Below are positions 1 through 7,812 of a stretch of DNA of 64,000 nt, piece by piece. A program made the position numbers and the translations under genes. The stretch spans positions 868,001-932,000 of the forward strand of contig NZ_CP108476.1 of NCBI RefSeq assembly GCF_036226465.1, written 5' to 3'. Origin of the DNA: Kitasatospora sp. NBC_01250. GTDB lineage: Bacteria; Actinomycetota; Actinomycetes; Streptomycetales; Streptomycetaceae. The notes beneath the pieces are model-generated. The model was not told the DNA's origin. It did not search any database and saw nothing but the letters and a program-made list of their open reading frames with translations. Each line of letters begins with the position of its first letter. The stretch's first letter is position 1.

Positions 1-253
1 CCAGCCACTCGGCCACGAACTCCTCGGCCCGGCCGTAGGACCGGGCGGTGTCGAAGTACCGCACCCCGGCGGCGTGCGCGGCGTCCAGCAGTGCGTGGGT
101 GCGCTCGCGCAGCGCCGCCACACTGCGCTCGGCGGGCAGGTCGAGGTCCCGGCCGAGGGTGATGTAGCCGGGGCGCCCGACCGCGGCCGTCCCCAGGCCG
201 AACCGTGTGATCGGCGAGCTGACGGAGCCTTCGGCGGCGGGTGCGGTCGGCAT
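1..253 (-). CDS. Aldo/keto reductase, N-terminal part (runs off the left edge)
   Basis: The reverse strand from an ATG at 253 encodes about 84 residues that look like the start of an aldo/keto reductase: a first beta strand with FGLGTAAVG, then a helix followed by VRYFDTARSYG, which is the family's conserved D-T-A-x-x-Y-G motif holding the catalytic Asp and Tyr. These NADPH-dependent TIM-barrel oxidoreductases reduce aldehydes and ketones in the cytoplasm. The remaining roughly 230 residues, including the catalytic Lys and His, lie outside the window, so the substrate cannot be inferred. It points the same way as the downstream end of the siderophore-interacting protein gene but is separated from it by 83 bp, so co-transcription is possible but not shown. 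Confidence 0.85.
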   Translation of the reverse strand, partial: MPTAPAAEGSVSSPITRFGLGTAAVGRPGYITLGRDLDLPAERSVAALRERTHALLDAAHAAGVRYFDTARSYGRAEEFVAEWL

Positions 254-336
254 GCTGGGCGTCCCTTCGGTCGTTTCCGCTGGTGGGCGGCCCCACCGGC
301 ACCCGGAACCCTATCCGTCGCACCCGTCCCACCGGT

Positions 337-1299
337 TCACCCGGTGCTGTCCTCGCCCGCCGGGCGCTCCGCGCGCAGTTGCTCCTCCGAGGCGCCGCGG
401 CGCCAGTAACCGGAGAAGAAGACGGAGCTGCGGTCGATCCCGCGCTCGCGCACCAGGTGTCGGCGCACCGCTCTGACCATGCCGGCCTCGCCCGCGATCC
501 ACGCGTACGGCGCGCCCTCGGGCAGCCGCGCGGCGCGCACGGCCGAAAGCAGTGACCCGGCGACCAGTGACCCGCCGACCGGTGACCCCTCAGTGGTGTC
601 GCGGACCAGCCAGCTGATCTCCGCCTCGCCCGCGCAGGCGAGGTGCTGGACGTCCTGCGGGTGCGGGACCTCGATGAAGGCCGTCACCCGCGCGGTGGCC
701 GGCAGCCACTCGAGGATGCCGCCGACCGCGGGCAGCGCCGTCTCGTCCGCCACGATCAGCACCCGCTCGGCGTCCGGTGGCGGCCGGAAGCCCACGCTGC
801 GGTTGTCCGCCAGCGCCGGGCCCAGCAGGACCACCCGGTCGCCGGGGCGGGCCGCGGCCGCCCAGCGCGAGGCCGGCCCTGCCGCCTCGGGCGGGTCGCC
901 GGGCGCGGTCCCGTGCAGGGCGAAGTCCACGTCCACCTCGGCGGGTTCGGGCCGGTGGGCGCGGATGGTGTAGGCGCGCATGACGGCCCGGACGGCGGGG
1001 TCCAGCGCGCGCCACCGGGCGAACCAGTCCTCGCCCGCCGCGACGGGCAGCACCGGGGCCGACTGGCCGGGGTGCGGCAGGAAGAGCGAGAAGCTCTGGT
1101 CCCGGCCGCCGGCGGCCAGCCGCGCCAACTGCTCACCGCCGAAGGTGATCCGGGTCAGCGTGGGCCCGAGCCGGCGGCTGCGCACCACCTGGGCCTCGAC
1201 GAAGCGGTACTGGCCGCCGTACAGCGTGTCCGGCGCGGCGGGCAGCGCGTCCGGCCGCACAGGCAGCGCGTCCGGTCCGGCGGCCCCCGTGGCGGTCAA
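337..1299 (-). CDS. Siderophore-interacting protein (FAD-dependent ferric-siderophore reductase)
   Basis: The protein of about 320 residues has the SIP family layout: an N-terminal FAD-binding barrel (VVRSRRLGPTLTRITFGG, then RAYTIRAH as the flavin-binding R-x-Y-T/S-x-R motif) and a C-terminal NAD(P)H-binding half (ERVLIVADETALPAVGGIL; later WIAGEAGMVRAVRRHL and SGYWRRGASEE). Family members reduce Fe(III)-siderophores in the cytoplasm so that iron is released after uptake. I chose a TTG start at 1299 because AAGAAGG lies six bases before it and it overlaps the stop of the upstream binding-protein gene, implying translational coupling. A GTG at 1260 is the alternative and would remove 13 poorly conserved residues. 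Its neighbours (binding protein, permeases, iron box) support an iron role. Confidence 0.9.
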   Translation of the reverse strand: MTATGAAGPDALPVRPDALPAAPDTLYGGQYRFVEAQVVRSRRLGPTLTRITFGGEQLARLAAGGRDQSFSLFLPHPGQSAPVLPVAAGEDWFARWRALDPAVRAVMRAYTIRAHRPEPAEVDVDFALHGTAPGDPPEAAGPASRWAAAARPGDRVVLLGPALADNRSVGFRPPPDAERVLIVADETALPAVGGILEWLPATARVTAFIEVPHPQDVQHLACAGEAEISWLVRDTTEGSPVGGSLVAGSLLSAVRAARLPEGAPYAWIAGEAGMVRAVRRHLVRERGIDRSSVFFSGYWRRGASEEQLRAERPAGEDSTG

Positions 1300-2342
1300 C
1301 TGACCTTCTTGGCGCTCTGGACGGCCTTGGCCAGCCGCTCCAGCAGCGGCGCGGCGCCGGCGTAGGAGAAGCGTGGCACCGAGCTCCACGGGGTGACCTG
1401 GCCCGCCTTGACGGCCGGCAGCTGGTTCCAGGTCGGCCTGCTGCTCAGGTCCTTGGGCTGGAGCGCGAGGCTGCGGTCGTCCAGCAGGATCAGGTCGGCC
1501 GGGTACTTTCCGGCGTTCTCCCAGCTCAGGCCCTCGAAGTAGCCACCGGTGCCGAGCTCGTTCGGCACCACGAGGTCCACGCCGAGTTGGGCGAAGTACA
1601 TCAGGTCGGTGGCGATCTGCGGGTTGGAGGCGTAGAAGAGGTCCGGACTGCCGGAGGCGGCCAGCACCTTGATGCCACCGGCCGCCTTGGCGGCCTGCCG
1701 CACGCTCTCGGAGGCGGCCTCGAAGCGGGCCTTGGCGTCGGTGACCTTCTTCGCGCCCAGGTCCGCGCCCAGCGACGCGGCCAGCGCGGCGTAGCGCTCG
1801 ATCGGCTGGGTGATCGGCACCCGGGCCACCGTGATCGCCGCGACGTCCGGGTTGATCTGCAGGATCTTGGCCTTGCTCTCGTCCGGGACGTACCAGAAGG
1901 CGCCCGGGTCGTACATGTGGGTCACCAGCAGGTCGGGGCGCAGCGCCGCGTACTTCTCCAGGTCGAATTCGCCGTAGGCGTTGCCGACGATCGTGACCTT
2001 GTCGATGTCCAGGTCGCCGGCCTGCGGGTCGGCCTTGCCGTCGGCCGCCCTGGTCTCGCCGAAGACCCCGGTGATCTGCCGGTCGAGCCCGAAGTCGACC
2101 AGCGCGGCGGCGGCGCCGGTGAAGGCGACGATGCGGGTGGGGGCGCTGGGCGCGCCGAGCTGCTTGGGCTGGTCGTCGGTGAAGGACCAGGGGCCCTGCT
2201 TCGCCGTCCCGGAGGCCGGGGCGGATCCGCCCTTCGTGGTGCCACCGCTGTTGCAGGCGGTCAGCAGGGCACCGAGGGCGGTGGCACCACCGGCGGCGAG
2301 CAGGCCGCGACGGGAGAGCCGGCGGGCGGGGCTGGAGTGCAT
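1296..2342 (-). CDS. Iron-siderophore ABC transporter substrate-binding lipoprotein
   Basis: The 348-residue protein begins with a twin-arginine-like signal (RRLSRRGLLAAGG) ending in a lipobox LLTAC at about residues 26-30, so it should be a membrane-anchored lipoprotein exported folded. The mature part reads as a FecB/FepB-type periplasmic-binding fold: ARIVAF-like first strand (PTRIVAFTGAAAALVDFGL), ITGVFGE, a central LRPDLLVTHMYD, and ILQINPDVAAITV. These proteins capture ferric siderophores outside the membrane and pass them to FecCD permeases. It is the first gene on its strand after the iron box at 2463-2481 and is coupled to the reductase gene downstream. No ATPase subunit gene lies in this locus, so the transporter must borrow one encoded elsewhere. 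Confidence 0.93.
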   Translation of the reverse strand: MHSSPARRLSRRGLLAAGGATALGALLTACNSGGTTKGGSAPASGTAKQGPWSFTDDQPKQLGAPSAPTRIVAFTGAAAALVDFGLDRQITGVFGETRAADGKADPQAGDLDIDKVTIVGNAYGEFDLEKYAALRPDLLVTHMYDPGAFWYVPDESKAKILQINPDVAAITVARVPITQPIERYAALAASLGADLGAKKVTDAKARFEAASESVRQAAKAAGGIKVLAASGSPDLFYASNPQIATDLMYFAQLGVDLVVPNELGTGGYFEGLSWENAGKYPADLILLDDRSLALQPKDLSSRPTWNQLPAVKAGQVTPWSSVPRFSYAGAAPLLERLAKAVQSAKKVS

Positions 2343-2462
2343 GTGGGTTCTCTTCTCGGGGACTTGACGGGACGGTGGGGGACTTCTGGGGCGGGGCGGT
2401 GGGGACGTCGGGGCACGCGTGGGGACGGCGTGGGGACGGCCGGGAAGATCACCCCGGTCGAC

Positions 2463-2481
2463 TTAGGTTAACCTAACCTAA
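2463..2481. promoter_or_regulatory. Iron box (DtxR/IdeR/DmdR operator) between divergent uptake genes
   Basis: The 19-mer TTAGGTTAACCTAACCTAA differs at two central positions from the actinobacterial consensus TTAGGTTAGGCTAACCTAA. It lies 121 bp before the binding-protein start and 52 bp before the permease start. Fe(II)-loaded DmdR/IdeR is known to bind such boxes and repress. I infer iron-dependent repression of both divergent transcripts. Confidence 0.93.
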
Positions 2482-2533
2482 GTTCACGTCCAGAGGAGCA
2501 CACCGCCCCTCCCACCAGCCCCGGAGTCCACTC

Positions 2534-3622
2534 ATGTCGGTCGGCAAATCCCTTGCGCCCCAAGGCCCTTCCCCCGGTGCCCGGCCGCCGTCCGGGTCAG
2601 CCGGGCCGGTGCCGGGCACGACCGGGGCGCCCGCCCGCACCGCCCTGCGGACCGGCGGACTGCTGGCCGCGGTGCTGCTCCTGCTGGCCGTGCTGGGCCT
2701 GAGCATCGGCGTCGGCGCCCGCGCCCTGTCGGTGGGTGAGGTCTGGCACGGCCTGCTCGACCACACGTCGCCCGACTACCCGGTGGTGCACCAGATGCGC
2801 CTGCCGCGCACCCTGCTCGGCCTGGTGGCCGGCAGCGCGCTCGGCCTGGCCGGCGGCGTCATGCAGGCCCTGACCCGCAATCCGCTGGCCGACCCGGGCC
2901 TGCTCGGGATCAACGCGGGCGCCTCCGCCGCCGTGGTCAGCGCCATCTCGCTGCTGGGCGTGGCCACCTTCGACGGCTACGTCTGGTTCGCGCTGGCCGG
3001 CGCCGCGCTCGTCTCGGTGCTGGTCTACGCCGTCGGCGGCGGGCGCGGCGCGACTCCCGGCCGGCTGGCGCTGGCCGGGGCGGCGCTCAACGCCACGCTC
3101 TACTCCTTCGTCAGCGCGGTGATGCTGCTGGACACCAACTCGCTGGAGAGGATGCGGTTCTGGACGGTCGGGTCGCTCGCCGGCGCCCGACCCGACACCG
3201 TGGTCGCGGTGCTGCCGTTCGTCGGCCTCGGCACCCTGCTGGCGCTGGCGCTGGCCCGGCCGCTGAACGCGCTGGCGCTCGGCGACCAGAGCGCCCGCGC
3301 ACTCGGCGCCCGGCCCGGCACGGTGCGCGGAGCGGCCATGGTCGCGATCACCCTGCTCTGCGGCGCCGCCACCGCGGCCTGCGGCCCGATCGTCTTCGTC
3401 GGCCTGCTGGTCCCGCACCTCGTACGGGCCCTGACCGGACCCGACCTGCGCTGGCAACTGCCGTACTGCGCGGTGCTCGCGCCGGTGCTGCTGCTCGGCG
3501 CGGACGTGCTGGGCCGCGTCCTCGGCCGGCCCGGCGAGGTGCAGGTCGGTGTGGTGACCGCCGTGCTGGGCGGCCCGTTCTTCCTCTTCCACGCACGGCG
3601 CGCAAAGGTGGCCCGGCTGTGA
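2534..3622 (+). CDS. FecCD-type siderophore ABC permease 1
   Basis: The 362-residue membrane protein carries the FecCD signature: R-L-P-R-T-L near residue 85, GLVAGSALGLAGGVMQALTRNPLADPGLLGINAGA, and the C-terminal GPIVFVGLLVPHLVRALTGPDLR. About nine or ten hydrophobic segments follow a Pro/Gly-rich cytoplasmic N-terminus of about 35 residues. It forms half of the inner-membrane channel for ferric siderophores. The ATG at 2534 has GGAG at 2523-2526. The gene overlaps the second permease by GTGA at 3619-3622, so the two subunits should be made in equal amounts. Expression should follow iron through the box at 2463-2481. Confidence 0.95.
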   Translation: MSVGKSLAPQGPSPGARPPSGSAGPVPGTTGAPARTALRTGGLLAAVLLLLAVLGLSIGVGARALSVGEVWHGLLDHTSPDYPVVHQMRLPRTLLGLVAGSALGLAGGVMQALTRNPLADPGLLGINAGASAAVVSAISLLGVATFDGYVWFALAGAALVSVLVYAVGGGRGATPGRLALAGAALNATLYSFVSAVMLLDTNSLERMRFWTVGSLAGARPDTVVAVLPFVGLGTLLALALARPLNALALGDQSARALGARPGTVRGAAMVAITLLCGAATAACGPIVFVGLLVPHLVRALTGPDLRWQLPYCAVLAPVLLLGADVLGRVLGRPGEVQVGVVTAVLGGPFFLFHARRAKVARL

Positions 3623-4641
3623 CGACCATCCGTTCCGGGCGCACCCCGCGCCACTGGCCGCGCGCTCTGGTCGCCGGTGGGGCCTCGGCCCTGCTGGCCC
3701 TGCTGATGAGCGTGCTCAGCCTGGGCAGCGGCGACTACCCCATCGGCCCGGCCGAGGTGCTGCGCGCGCTGACCGGCGGCGGCTCCCCCGCCGAGGACTT
3801 CATCGTCAACGAGCTGCGGCTGCCCCGGGTGGTGACCGCCCTGCTGGTCGGCGCCGCGCTCGCGCTGTCGGGCGCGCTCTTCCAGTCCCTGGTGCGCAAC
3901 CCCCTCGGCAGCCCCGACGTGCTGGGCGTCACCCAGGGCGCGGCGACCGGGGCGCTGCTCGTCGTGGTGGCCGGCGGCAGCAGCCTCGCGCTGGCCGGCG
4001 GTGCGGTGGCCGGCGGGGTGGCGGCCGGCGCGGCCGTCTGCGCGCTCTCCTGGCGCGGCGGCCTGCGCAGCGGCCAGCTGGTGATGGTCGGGATCGGCGC
4101 CGCCGCTATCCTCACCGGGGTCAACGGCTACCTGCTGACCCGCACCCGGCTGACCGACGCCGCCCGCGCGGTGCTCTGGCTGACCGGCAGTCTGGACGGC
4201 CGCGGCTGGGGCGACGCGCTGCCGCTCGCGGTCACGCTCGCTCTCCTCGCCCCGCTGGTCCTGGTGGGCTGCGCCCGGGCGCTGCGGCTGCTCGAACTGG
4301 GCGACGACCTGGCCGCCGCGCTCGGCGTGCGGGTCCAGTCGCTGCGGCTGATGCTGCTGGCCGCCGCGGTGCTGCTCTGCTCACTGGCCGCGGCCGCCGC
4401 CGGGCCGGTCTCCTTCGTCGCACTGACCGCCCCCCAGCTGGCCCGGCGGACGACCCGGGCCCCGGGCCCCAACCTGCTCGCCTCGATGTGCACCGGCGCC
4501 GCACTGCTGGTCACCGCCGACTGGACGGCGCAGCAGCTGATCACCGACCACCAGCTGCCGGTCGGCGTGGTGACCGGCGTCCTCGGCGGCGGCTACCTGG
4601 TCTGGCTGCTGGCCGCCGAACGCCGGGCGGGCCGGATCTGA
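3619..4641 (+). CDS. FecCD-type siderophore ABC permease 2
   Basis: This 340-residue protein is the second FecCD permease half: LRLPRVVTALLVGAALALSGALFQSLVRNPLGSPDVLGVTQGA, then ELGDDLAAALGVRV, the cytoplasmic coupling-loop region that contacts the ATPase, and GPVSFVALTAPQLARR. It probably pairs with the product of the upstream gene as a heterodimer. The GTG start at 3619 overlaps the upstream TGA. No ATP-binding cassette gene follows; a GC-rich hairpin at 4703-4733 and a differently behaving membrane gene come next. The system therefore needs a shared siderophore ATPase encoded elsewhere in the genome. Confidence 0.95.
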   Translation: MTTIRSGRTPRHWPRALVAGGASALLALLMSVLSLGSGDYPIGPAEVLRALTGGGSPAEDFIVNELRLPRVVTALLVGAALALSGALFQSLVRNPLGSPDVLGVTQGAATGALLVVVAGGSSLALAGGAVAGGVAAGAAVCALSWRGGLRSGQLVMVGIGAAAILTGVNGYLLTRTRLTDAARAVLWLTGSLDGRGWGDALPLAVTLALLAPLVLVGCARALRLLELGDDLAAALGVRVQSLRLMLLAAAVLLCSLAAAAAGPVSFVALTAPQLARRTTRAPGPNLLASMCTGAALLVTADWTAQQLITDHQLPVGVVTGVLGGGYLVWLLAAERRAGRI

Positions 4642-4702
4642 CGGCGCCCCACATCCCCCCTGGTCAGGGCGCCCACGACCCGCAGGAGTAGTCTCACCCG
4701 GA

Positions 4703-4733
4703 CCGCCGCCGGAGGCTGATCCACCGGCGGCGG
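4703..4733 (+). terminator. Hairpin after the permease pair, likely terminator
   Basis: Ten-base perfect arms CCGCCGCCGG (4703-4712) and CCGGCGGCGG (4724-4733) surround an 11-base loop, 62 bp after the permease stop and 28 bp before the next start. There is no U-tract, which is common for actinomycete terminators. It probably ends the iron-uptake transcript. Confidence 0.55.
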
Positions 4734-4760
4734 CCTGCGGCGACGGCGAGGGAGGGCACG

Positions 4761-5258
4761 GTGTCAGCGGGGGACGCGGAGCCGGCGGAACTGTGGAACG
4801 ACGACCACGTGCCGCCGGTGAGCAGGCACCAGGCCGGGAAGGCGGTACGGGCCCTGGTCGGCCTGGCCCTCCTCGCGCTCGGGGGCTGGTACGGCTGGGA
4901 GTACGCCGCCGCCTGGGCCCATTTCCACCACGCCCCGCGGGTGGCCGTCGTCATCGACTCCGTCGACTACACCAAGCGGGCGGAGAACGCCACCCGGATC
5001 ACCGTCGACCAGCTCGTCGCCGGCCAGGACGTCACCGACACGGTCGACGACCCGATCACCGCCCCCGCTCGCCTCTCCCCGGGCGAGCAGGAGTTCGTGC
5101 TTGTCGACACCAGCCGCCCGGGGCACGTGCTGTTCCCCAGTCAGCTGCACTGGGTGGCCGGGGCACTCCCGGCCCTGGCCATCGCGCTCGGGCTGGCCGG
5201 CCTGCTCAGCGGGGTGATCGGGCTGCTCCACCCGCCCGGCGGTCGCCGCGGGGCCTGA
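4761..5258 (+). CDS. Small membrane protein with two transmembrane helices, function unknown
   Basis: A 165-residue protein from a GTG at 4761, preceded by a strong GGAGG at 4751-4755. It has a cytoplasmic N-terminus with acidic residues, a first hydrophobic helix (about residues 31-52, GLALLALGGWYGWEYAAAW), an extracytoplasmic loop of about 80 residues with strands such as VAVVIDSVDYTK, and a second helix (about residues 132-155) ending in a short basic tail. The loop could be a small ligand-binding or interaction domain. I do not recognise the family. Its last 53 bases overlap the 3' end of the TetR gene on the other strand, so the two transcripts converge and overlap. Confidence 0.75.
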   Translation: MSAGDAEPAELWNDDHVPPVSRHQAGKAVRALVGLALLALGGWYGWEYAAAWAHFHHAPRVAVVIDSVDYTKRAENATRITVDQLVAGQDVTDTVDDPITAPARLSPGEQEFVLVDTSRPGHVLFPSQLHWVAGALPALAIALGLAGLLSGVIGLLHPPGGRRGA

Positions 5259-5838
5259 GCAGCTCCTCGACCAGGGTGTCCACCAGATCGCGGGGGACAC
5301 GCGATCCCATCAGGGCGCGGTGGACGAGCGGGCCGAGCAGCGCGTCCAGCAGGTCGTCGGGCCCGAGCACGGGTGAGAACTCGCCGGCCTCGATCCCGCG
5401 TGCGAGCAGCTCGCGCTCCTGGCCGCGGCGTGGCGCGAGGTAGCGCTCGTGGAAGCTCCTGGCCGTCGCGGGGTCGTGCTGCGCCTGGGCGATGAGCGCG
5501 AGCAGCACCTTGCCGGCGGCGTCGCCGGTGAGGAAGTCGGCGAAGTCGCCCAGGTAGCCGCGGACGGTCTGTGCCGTCGGGACCCCGGTCGGCACGGGCA
5601 GGAGTTTGTCGCTGTCCGCGATGAGCGTGTCGAGCAGGATCTCGACCTTCGAGGGCCACCAGCGGTAGATCGTCTGCTTGGCGACGCCGGCCTCCCGCGC
5701 GATCGCCTCGATGGTCAGGGCCGCGAAACCGTGCTCGGCGAGCAGGTCGTCCGCGGCGTGCAGCACCGCCAGGCGGGCGGCCTCGTCGCGCCGGTTGCCG
5801 GAACGCGGCCTGGGTGACGGGGAGCTGGCGGCAGGCAT
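5206..5838 (-). CDS. TetR-family repressor of the adjacent dehydrogenase gene
   Basis: The 210-residue protein has a canonical TetR N-terminal DNA-binding domain at residues 18-65: LHAADDLLAEHGFAALTIEAIAREAGVAKQTIYRWWPSKVEI, where T-I-Y-R-W-W is the recognition helix end. The C-terminal half is a helical ligand and dimerisation domain (GDAAGKVLLALIAQAQHDPATARSF; LLDALLGPLVHRALMG). It is divergent from the SDR gene across 93 bp that contain a perfect 8-bp inverted repeat sitting between the predicted -35 and -10 boxes. I infer that it represses the SDR gene and perhaps itself until a small ligand binds. The inducer cannot be predicted. Confidence 0.92.
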   Translation of the reverse strand: MPAASSPSPRPRSGNRRDEAARLAVLHAADDLLAEHGFAALTIEAIAREAGVAKQTIYRWWPSKVEILLDTLIADSDKLLPVPTGVPTAQTVRGYLGDFADFLTGDAAGKVLLALIAQAQHDPATARSFHERYLAPRRGQERELLARGIEAGEFSPVLGPDDLLDALLGPLVHRALMGSRVPRDLVDTLVEELLRPRGDRRAGGAARSPR

Positions 5839-5870
5839 GCGGACACCCTACCGGCCGTGGCCTGCAAGGT

Positions 5871-5899
5871 TTGCCTAGACGCAACGTCGCGTCTAGTCT
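5871..5899 (+). promoter_or_regulatory. Promoter with embedded TetR operator, upstream of the SDR gene
   Basis: TTGCCT (5871-5876) and TAGTCT (5894-5899) are separated by exactly 17 bp and fit a sigma-70/HrdB-type promoter. Within them CTAGACGC (5875-5882) and its exact inverse GCGTCTAG (5889-5896) flank a 6-bp centre. A repressor dimer bound here would block RNA polymerase directly. Confidence 0.75.
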
Positions 5900-5931
5900 T
5901 TGGGTCACACCACAGCGAAGGAGCAGCACCC

Positions 5932-6627
5932 ATGTCCACCCCGTCCCATCGCCAAGCCCTCGTCATCGGCGCCTCACGCGGATTAGGCCTCGTCCTGGTC
6001 ACCGAACTCGCCCGGCGCGGCTGGCAGGTCGTCGCCACCACCCGTCAGGCCGGCGGCGAGCTGCAGGCGCAGGCCGACGCCTCGAACGGCCGACTGGGCC
6101 TCGAACCACTGGAGATGACCAGCCCCGAGGAACTGGCGGCCCTGCGCGAGCGCCTGGCGGGCCGCCGGATCGACCTGCTCTTCGTCAACGCCGCGATCAA
6201 CCAGGGCGACCTGCCGATCGCCGAGGTCCCGACCGAGATGTTCAGCGAGGTGATGGTCACCAACGCGCTGAGCCCGCTGCGCGCCCTGGAGATCCTGCGC
6301 CCGCTCGTCGCACCCGGCGGAACCGTCGCGGTGATGTCCTCCGAGCAGGGCAGCATCTCGCTCAACACCGAGGGAGGCTACGAGCTCTACCGGGCCAGCA
6401 AGTCCGCGCTCAACCAGCTGATGCGCAGCTATGCCGTCCGCCACGCCGACGACGGACACACCAAGCTGCTCATCGACCCCGGCCACAACCGCACCGAGCT
6501 CGGCGGACCCGACGCGCCGCTCGCCCCCGAGGAGAGCATCCCCGCCGTCGTCGACGTCCTCGAAGCCCAGGCCGGCGCCCCGGGGCTGCAGTTCCTGGAC
6601 CGCCATGGCGAGGCCGTACCGTGGTAG
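5932..6627 (+). CDS. Short-chain dehydrogenase/reductase (SDR)
   Basis: A 231-residue classical SDR. It has the Rossmann cofactor motif GASRGLG (about residues 13-19), the N-A-A motif in FVNAAINQGD, a catalytic Ser in VMSSEQGS, and the catalytic Y-x-x-x-K in YRASK (Tyr153, Lys157). It should oxidise or reduce a carbonyl/alcohol with NAD(P)(H) in the cytoplasm; the substrate is unknown. The ATG at 5932 has AAGGAG at 5918-5923. The gene is controlled by the divergent TetR protein through the operator at 5875-5896. Codon 18 (5983-5985) is TTA, read in Streptomyces by the bldA tRNA, so translation may be delayed to the developmental phase. Confidence 0.92.
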   Translation: MSTPSHRQALVIGASRGLGLVLVTELARRGWQVVATTRQAGGELQAQADASNGRLGLEPLEMTSPEELAALRERLAGRRIDLLFVNAAINQGDLPIAEVPTEMFSEVMVTNALSPLRALEILRPLVAPGGTVAVMSSEQGSISLNTEGGYELYRASKSALNQLMRSYAVRHADDGHTKLLIDPGHNRTELGGPDAPLAPEESIPAVVDVLEAQAGAPGLQFLDRHGEAVPW

Positions 6628-6644
6628 CAATCACTCCCACCCGC

Positions 6645-6677
6645 GGCGCGGTGCGCATGGTCCCGCGGCACCGCGCC
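6645..6677 (+). terminator. Hairpin after the SDR gene
   Basis: Perfect 10-base arms GGCGCGGTGC (6645-6654) and GCACCGCGCC (6668-6677) with a 13-base loop start 18 bp after the SDR stop. This is a likely terminator without a U-tract. Confidence 0.55.
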
Positions 6678-6961
6678 TGGGCACCACCGCGCTTTCAGGG
6701 AACCGGAGTTCGAGCCTGACGCGGCGTCATTGGGTCGATCATATGAACGACTTACAGTGACAGGACATGGCGGATCGCCGATTCCCCCGTCGGCGACAAC
6801 GCCGTTTCCACCAAGCCCGGTTGGCGACTTCGCGGAATGCCGGAGTCCGTGGTGCCGGATTCGCGAGGCGTGGTCCTTTAGCCTGGAGCGCAAGTTCGGA
6901 CACGTAACCTCCGTGCCGGGCAGGCAGTCCGCACGGAGCCGCTCACCCTTCAGGAGCCGCC
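6678..6961 (+). promoter_or_regulatory. Upstream region of the DUF3050 gene; candidate promoter at 6730-6758
   Basis: No convincing gene lies between the SDR stop and 6962. TTGGGT (6730-6735) and TACAGT (6753-6758) are 17 bp apart and could form a promoter, which would leave a leader of about 200 bases. The rest shows no repeat or recognisable RNA element. Confidence 0.35.
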
Positions 6962-7753
6962 ATGAGTTCCGACCGCTATCACTGGGACCGCTCGCACCCG
7001 GGCCTGACCTCGCTGCGCGAGGCGATCGAGCCGGTGCGCCAGGAAGTGGTCAGCCATCCGCTCTACCGGAGGCTGGACTCCCTGGAGCGGGTCCGCACGT
7101 TCCAGGAGCGCCATGTCTTCGCGGTCTGGGACTTCATGTCGCTGCTCAAGTGCCTGCAGCAGCGGCTGACCTGTGTTCAGGTCCCGTGGGTGCCGAGCGG
7201 GCCGACCGCGAGCCGGCGGCTGATCAACGAGATCGTGCTGGTCGAGGAGAGCGACGAACGCGGCGACGGCTACATCAGCCACTTCGAGCTCTACCTGGAG
7301 GGGATGGCCAGGTGCGGGGCCGACACCCGGCCGATCGACGGCTTCCTGCGGCTGATCGGCACCGGGACCGGCGTGCCGGAGGCGGCGAAGTCGGCCGGGA
7401 TCCCGTCCCCGGCCGCCGACTTCGTGGCGGTCACCTGGGACATCATCCAGAGCACACCGGTGCACTGTCAGGCCGCGGCCTTCGCCTTCGGCCGCGAGGA
7501 CCTGATCCCGGAGATGTTCGAGCAGGTGATCCGGATCGAGGACGCGGACGGCCGGCTGACCGTCTTCAAGGACTACCTCGCGCGCCACATCGAGGTGGAC
7601 GGCGAGCAGCACACCCCGATGGCGATGCAGATGCTGATCGACCTCTGCGGCGACGACACGGAACGCTGGACGCAGTGCGCCGAGACCGTCCGCCGGGCGC
7701 TCTCGGCGCGGGTCGCGCTGTGGGACGGGATCCTCGCCGACTGCGGCGGCTGA
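6962..7753 (+). CDS. DUF3050 family protein, heme-oxygenase-like fold
   Basis: The 263-residue, mainly helical protein fits the DUF3050 family, which is thought to share the heme-oxygenase/TenA-like fold. Visible family features are [35 protein letters not shown] near the N-terminus, [11 protein letters not shown] in the middle, HFELYLEGM, and [17 protein letters not shown] near the C-terminus. The spaced acidic and His residues (E-x-H, E-E-x-D-E, H-x-E, H-x-E-x-D-x-E-x-x-H) resemble the ligand pattern of heme-oxygenase-like diiron proteins, but this is an inference. The ATG follows AGGAG by seven bases. It is monocistronic and convergent with the SulP gene. No reaction can be assigned. Confidence 0.8.
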   Translation: MSSDRYHWDRSHPGLTSLREAIEPVRQEVVSHPLYRRLDSLERVRTFQERHVFAVWDFMSLLKCLQQRLTCVQVPWVPSGPTASRRLINEIVLVEESDERGDGYISHFELYLEGMARCGADTRPIDGFLRLIGTGTGVPEAAKSAGIPSPAADFVAVTWDIIQSTPVHCQAAAFAFGREDLIPEMFEQVIRIEDADGRLTVFKDYLARHIEVDGEQHTPMAMQMLIDLCGDDTERWTQCAETVRRALSARVALWDGILADCGG

Positions 7754-7775
7754 CGGGCCGACGGCGGGCGGACGG

Positions 7776-7793
7776 CGGCCCGACGGCGGGCCG
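7776..7793. terminator. Short GC-rich hairpin between convergent genes
   Basis: CGGCCCG (7776-7782) pairs with CGGGCCG (7787-7793) around a 4-base ACGG loop in the 59-bp gap between the DUF3050 stop and the SulP stop. It may act as a bidirectional terminator. The gap also holds three imperfect GACGGCGG repeats. Confidence 0.4.
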
Positions 7794-7812
7794 GCGAACC
7801 GGCCGGTGGCGG

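Noticed and set aside
6962..7753. Assignment of the helical protein as TenA thiaminase
   Set aside because: The fold may be related, but the length and the motif set ([20 protein letters not shown]) fit DUF3050, and no thiamin genes are present.
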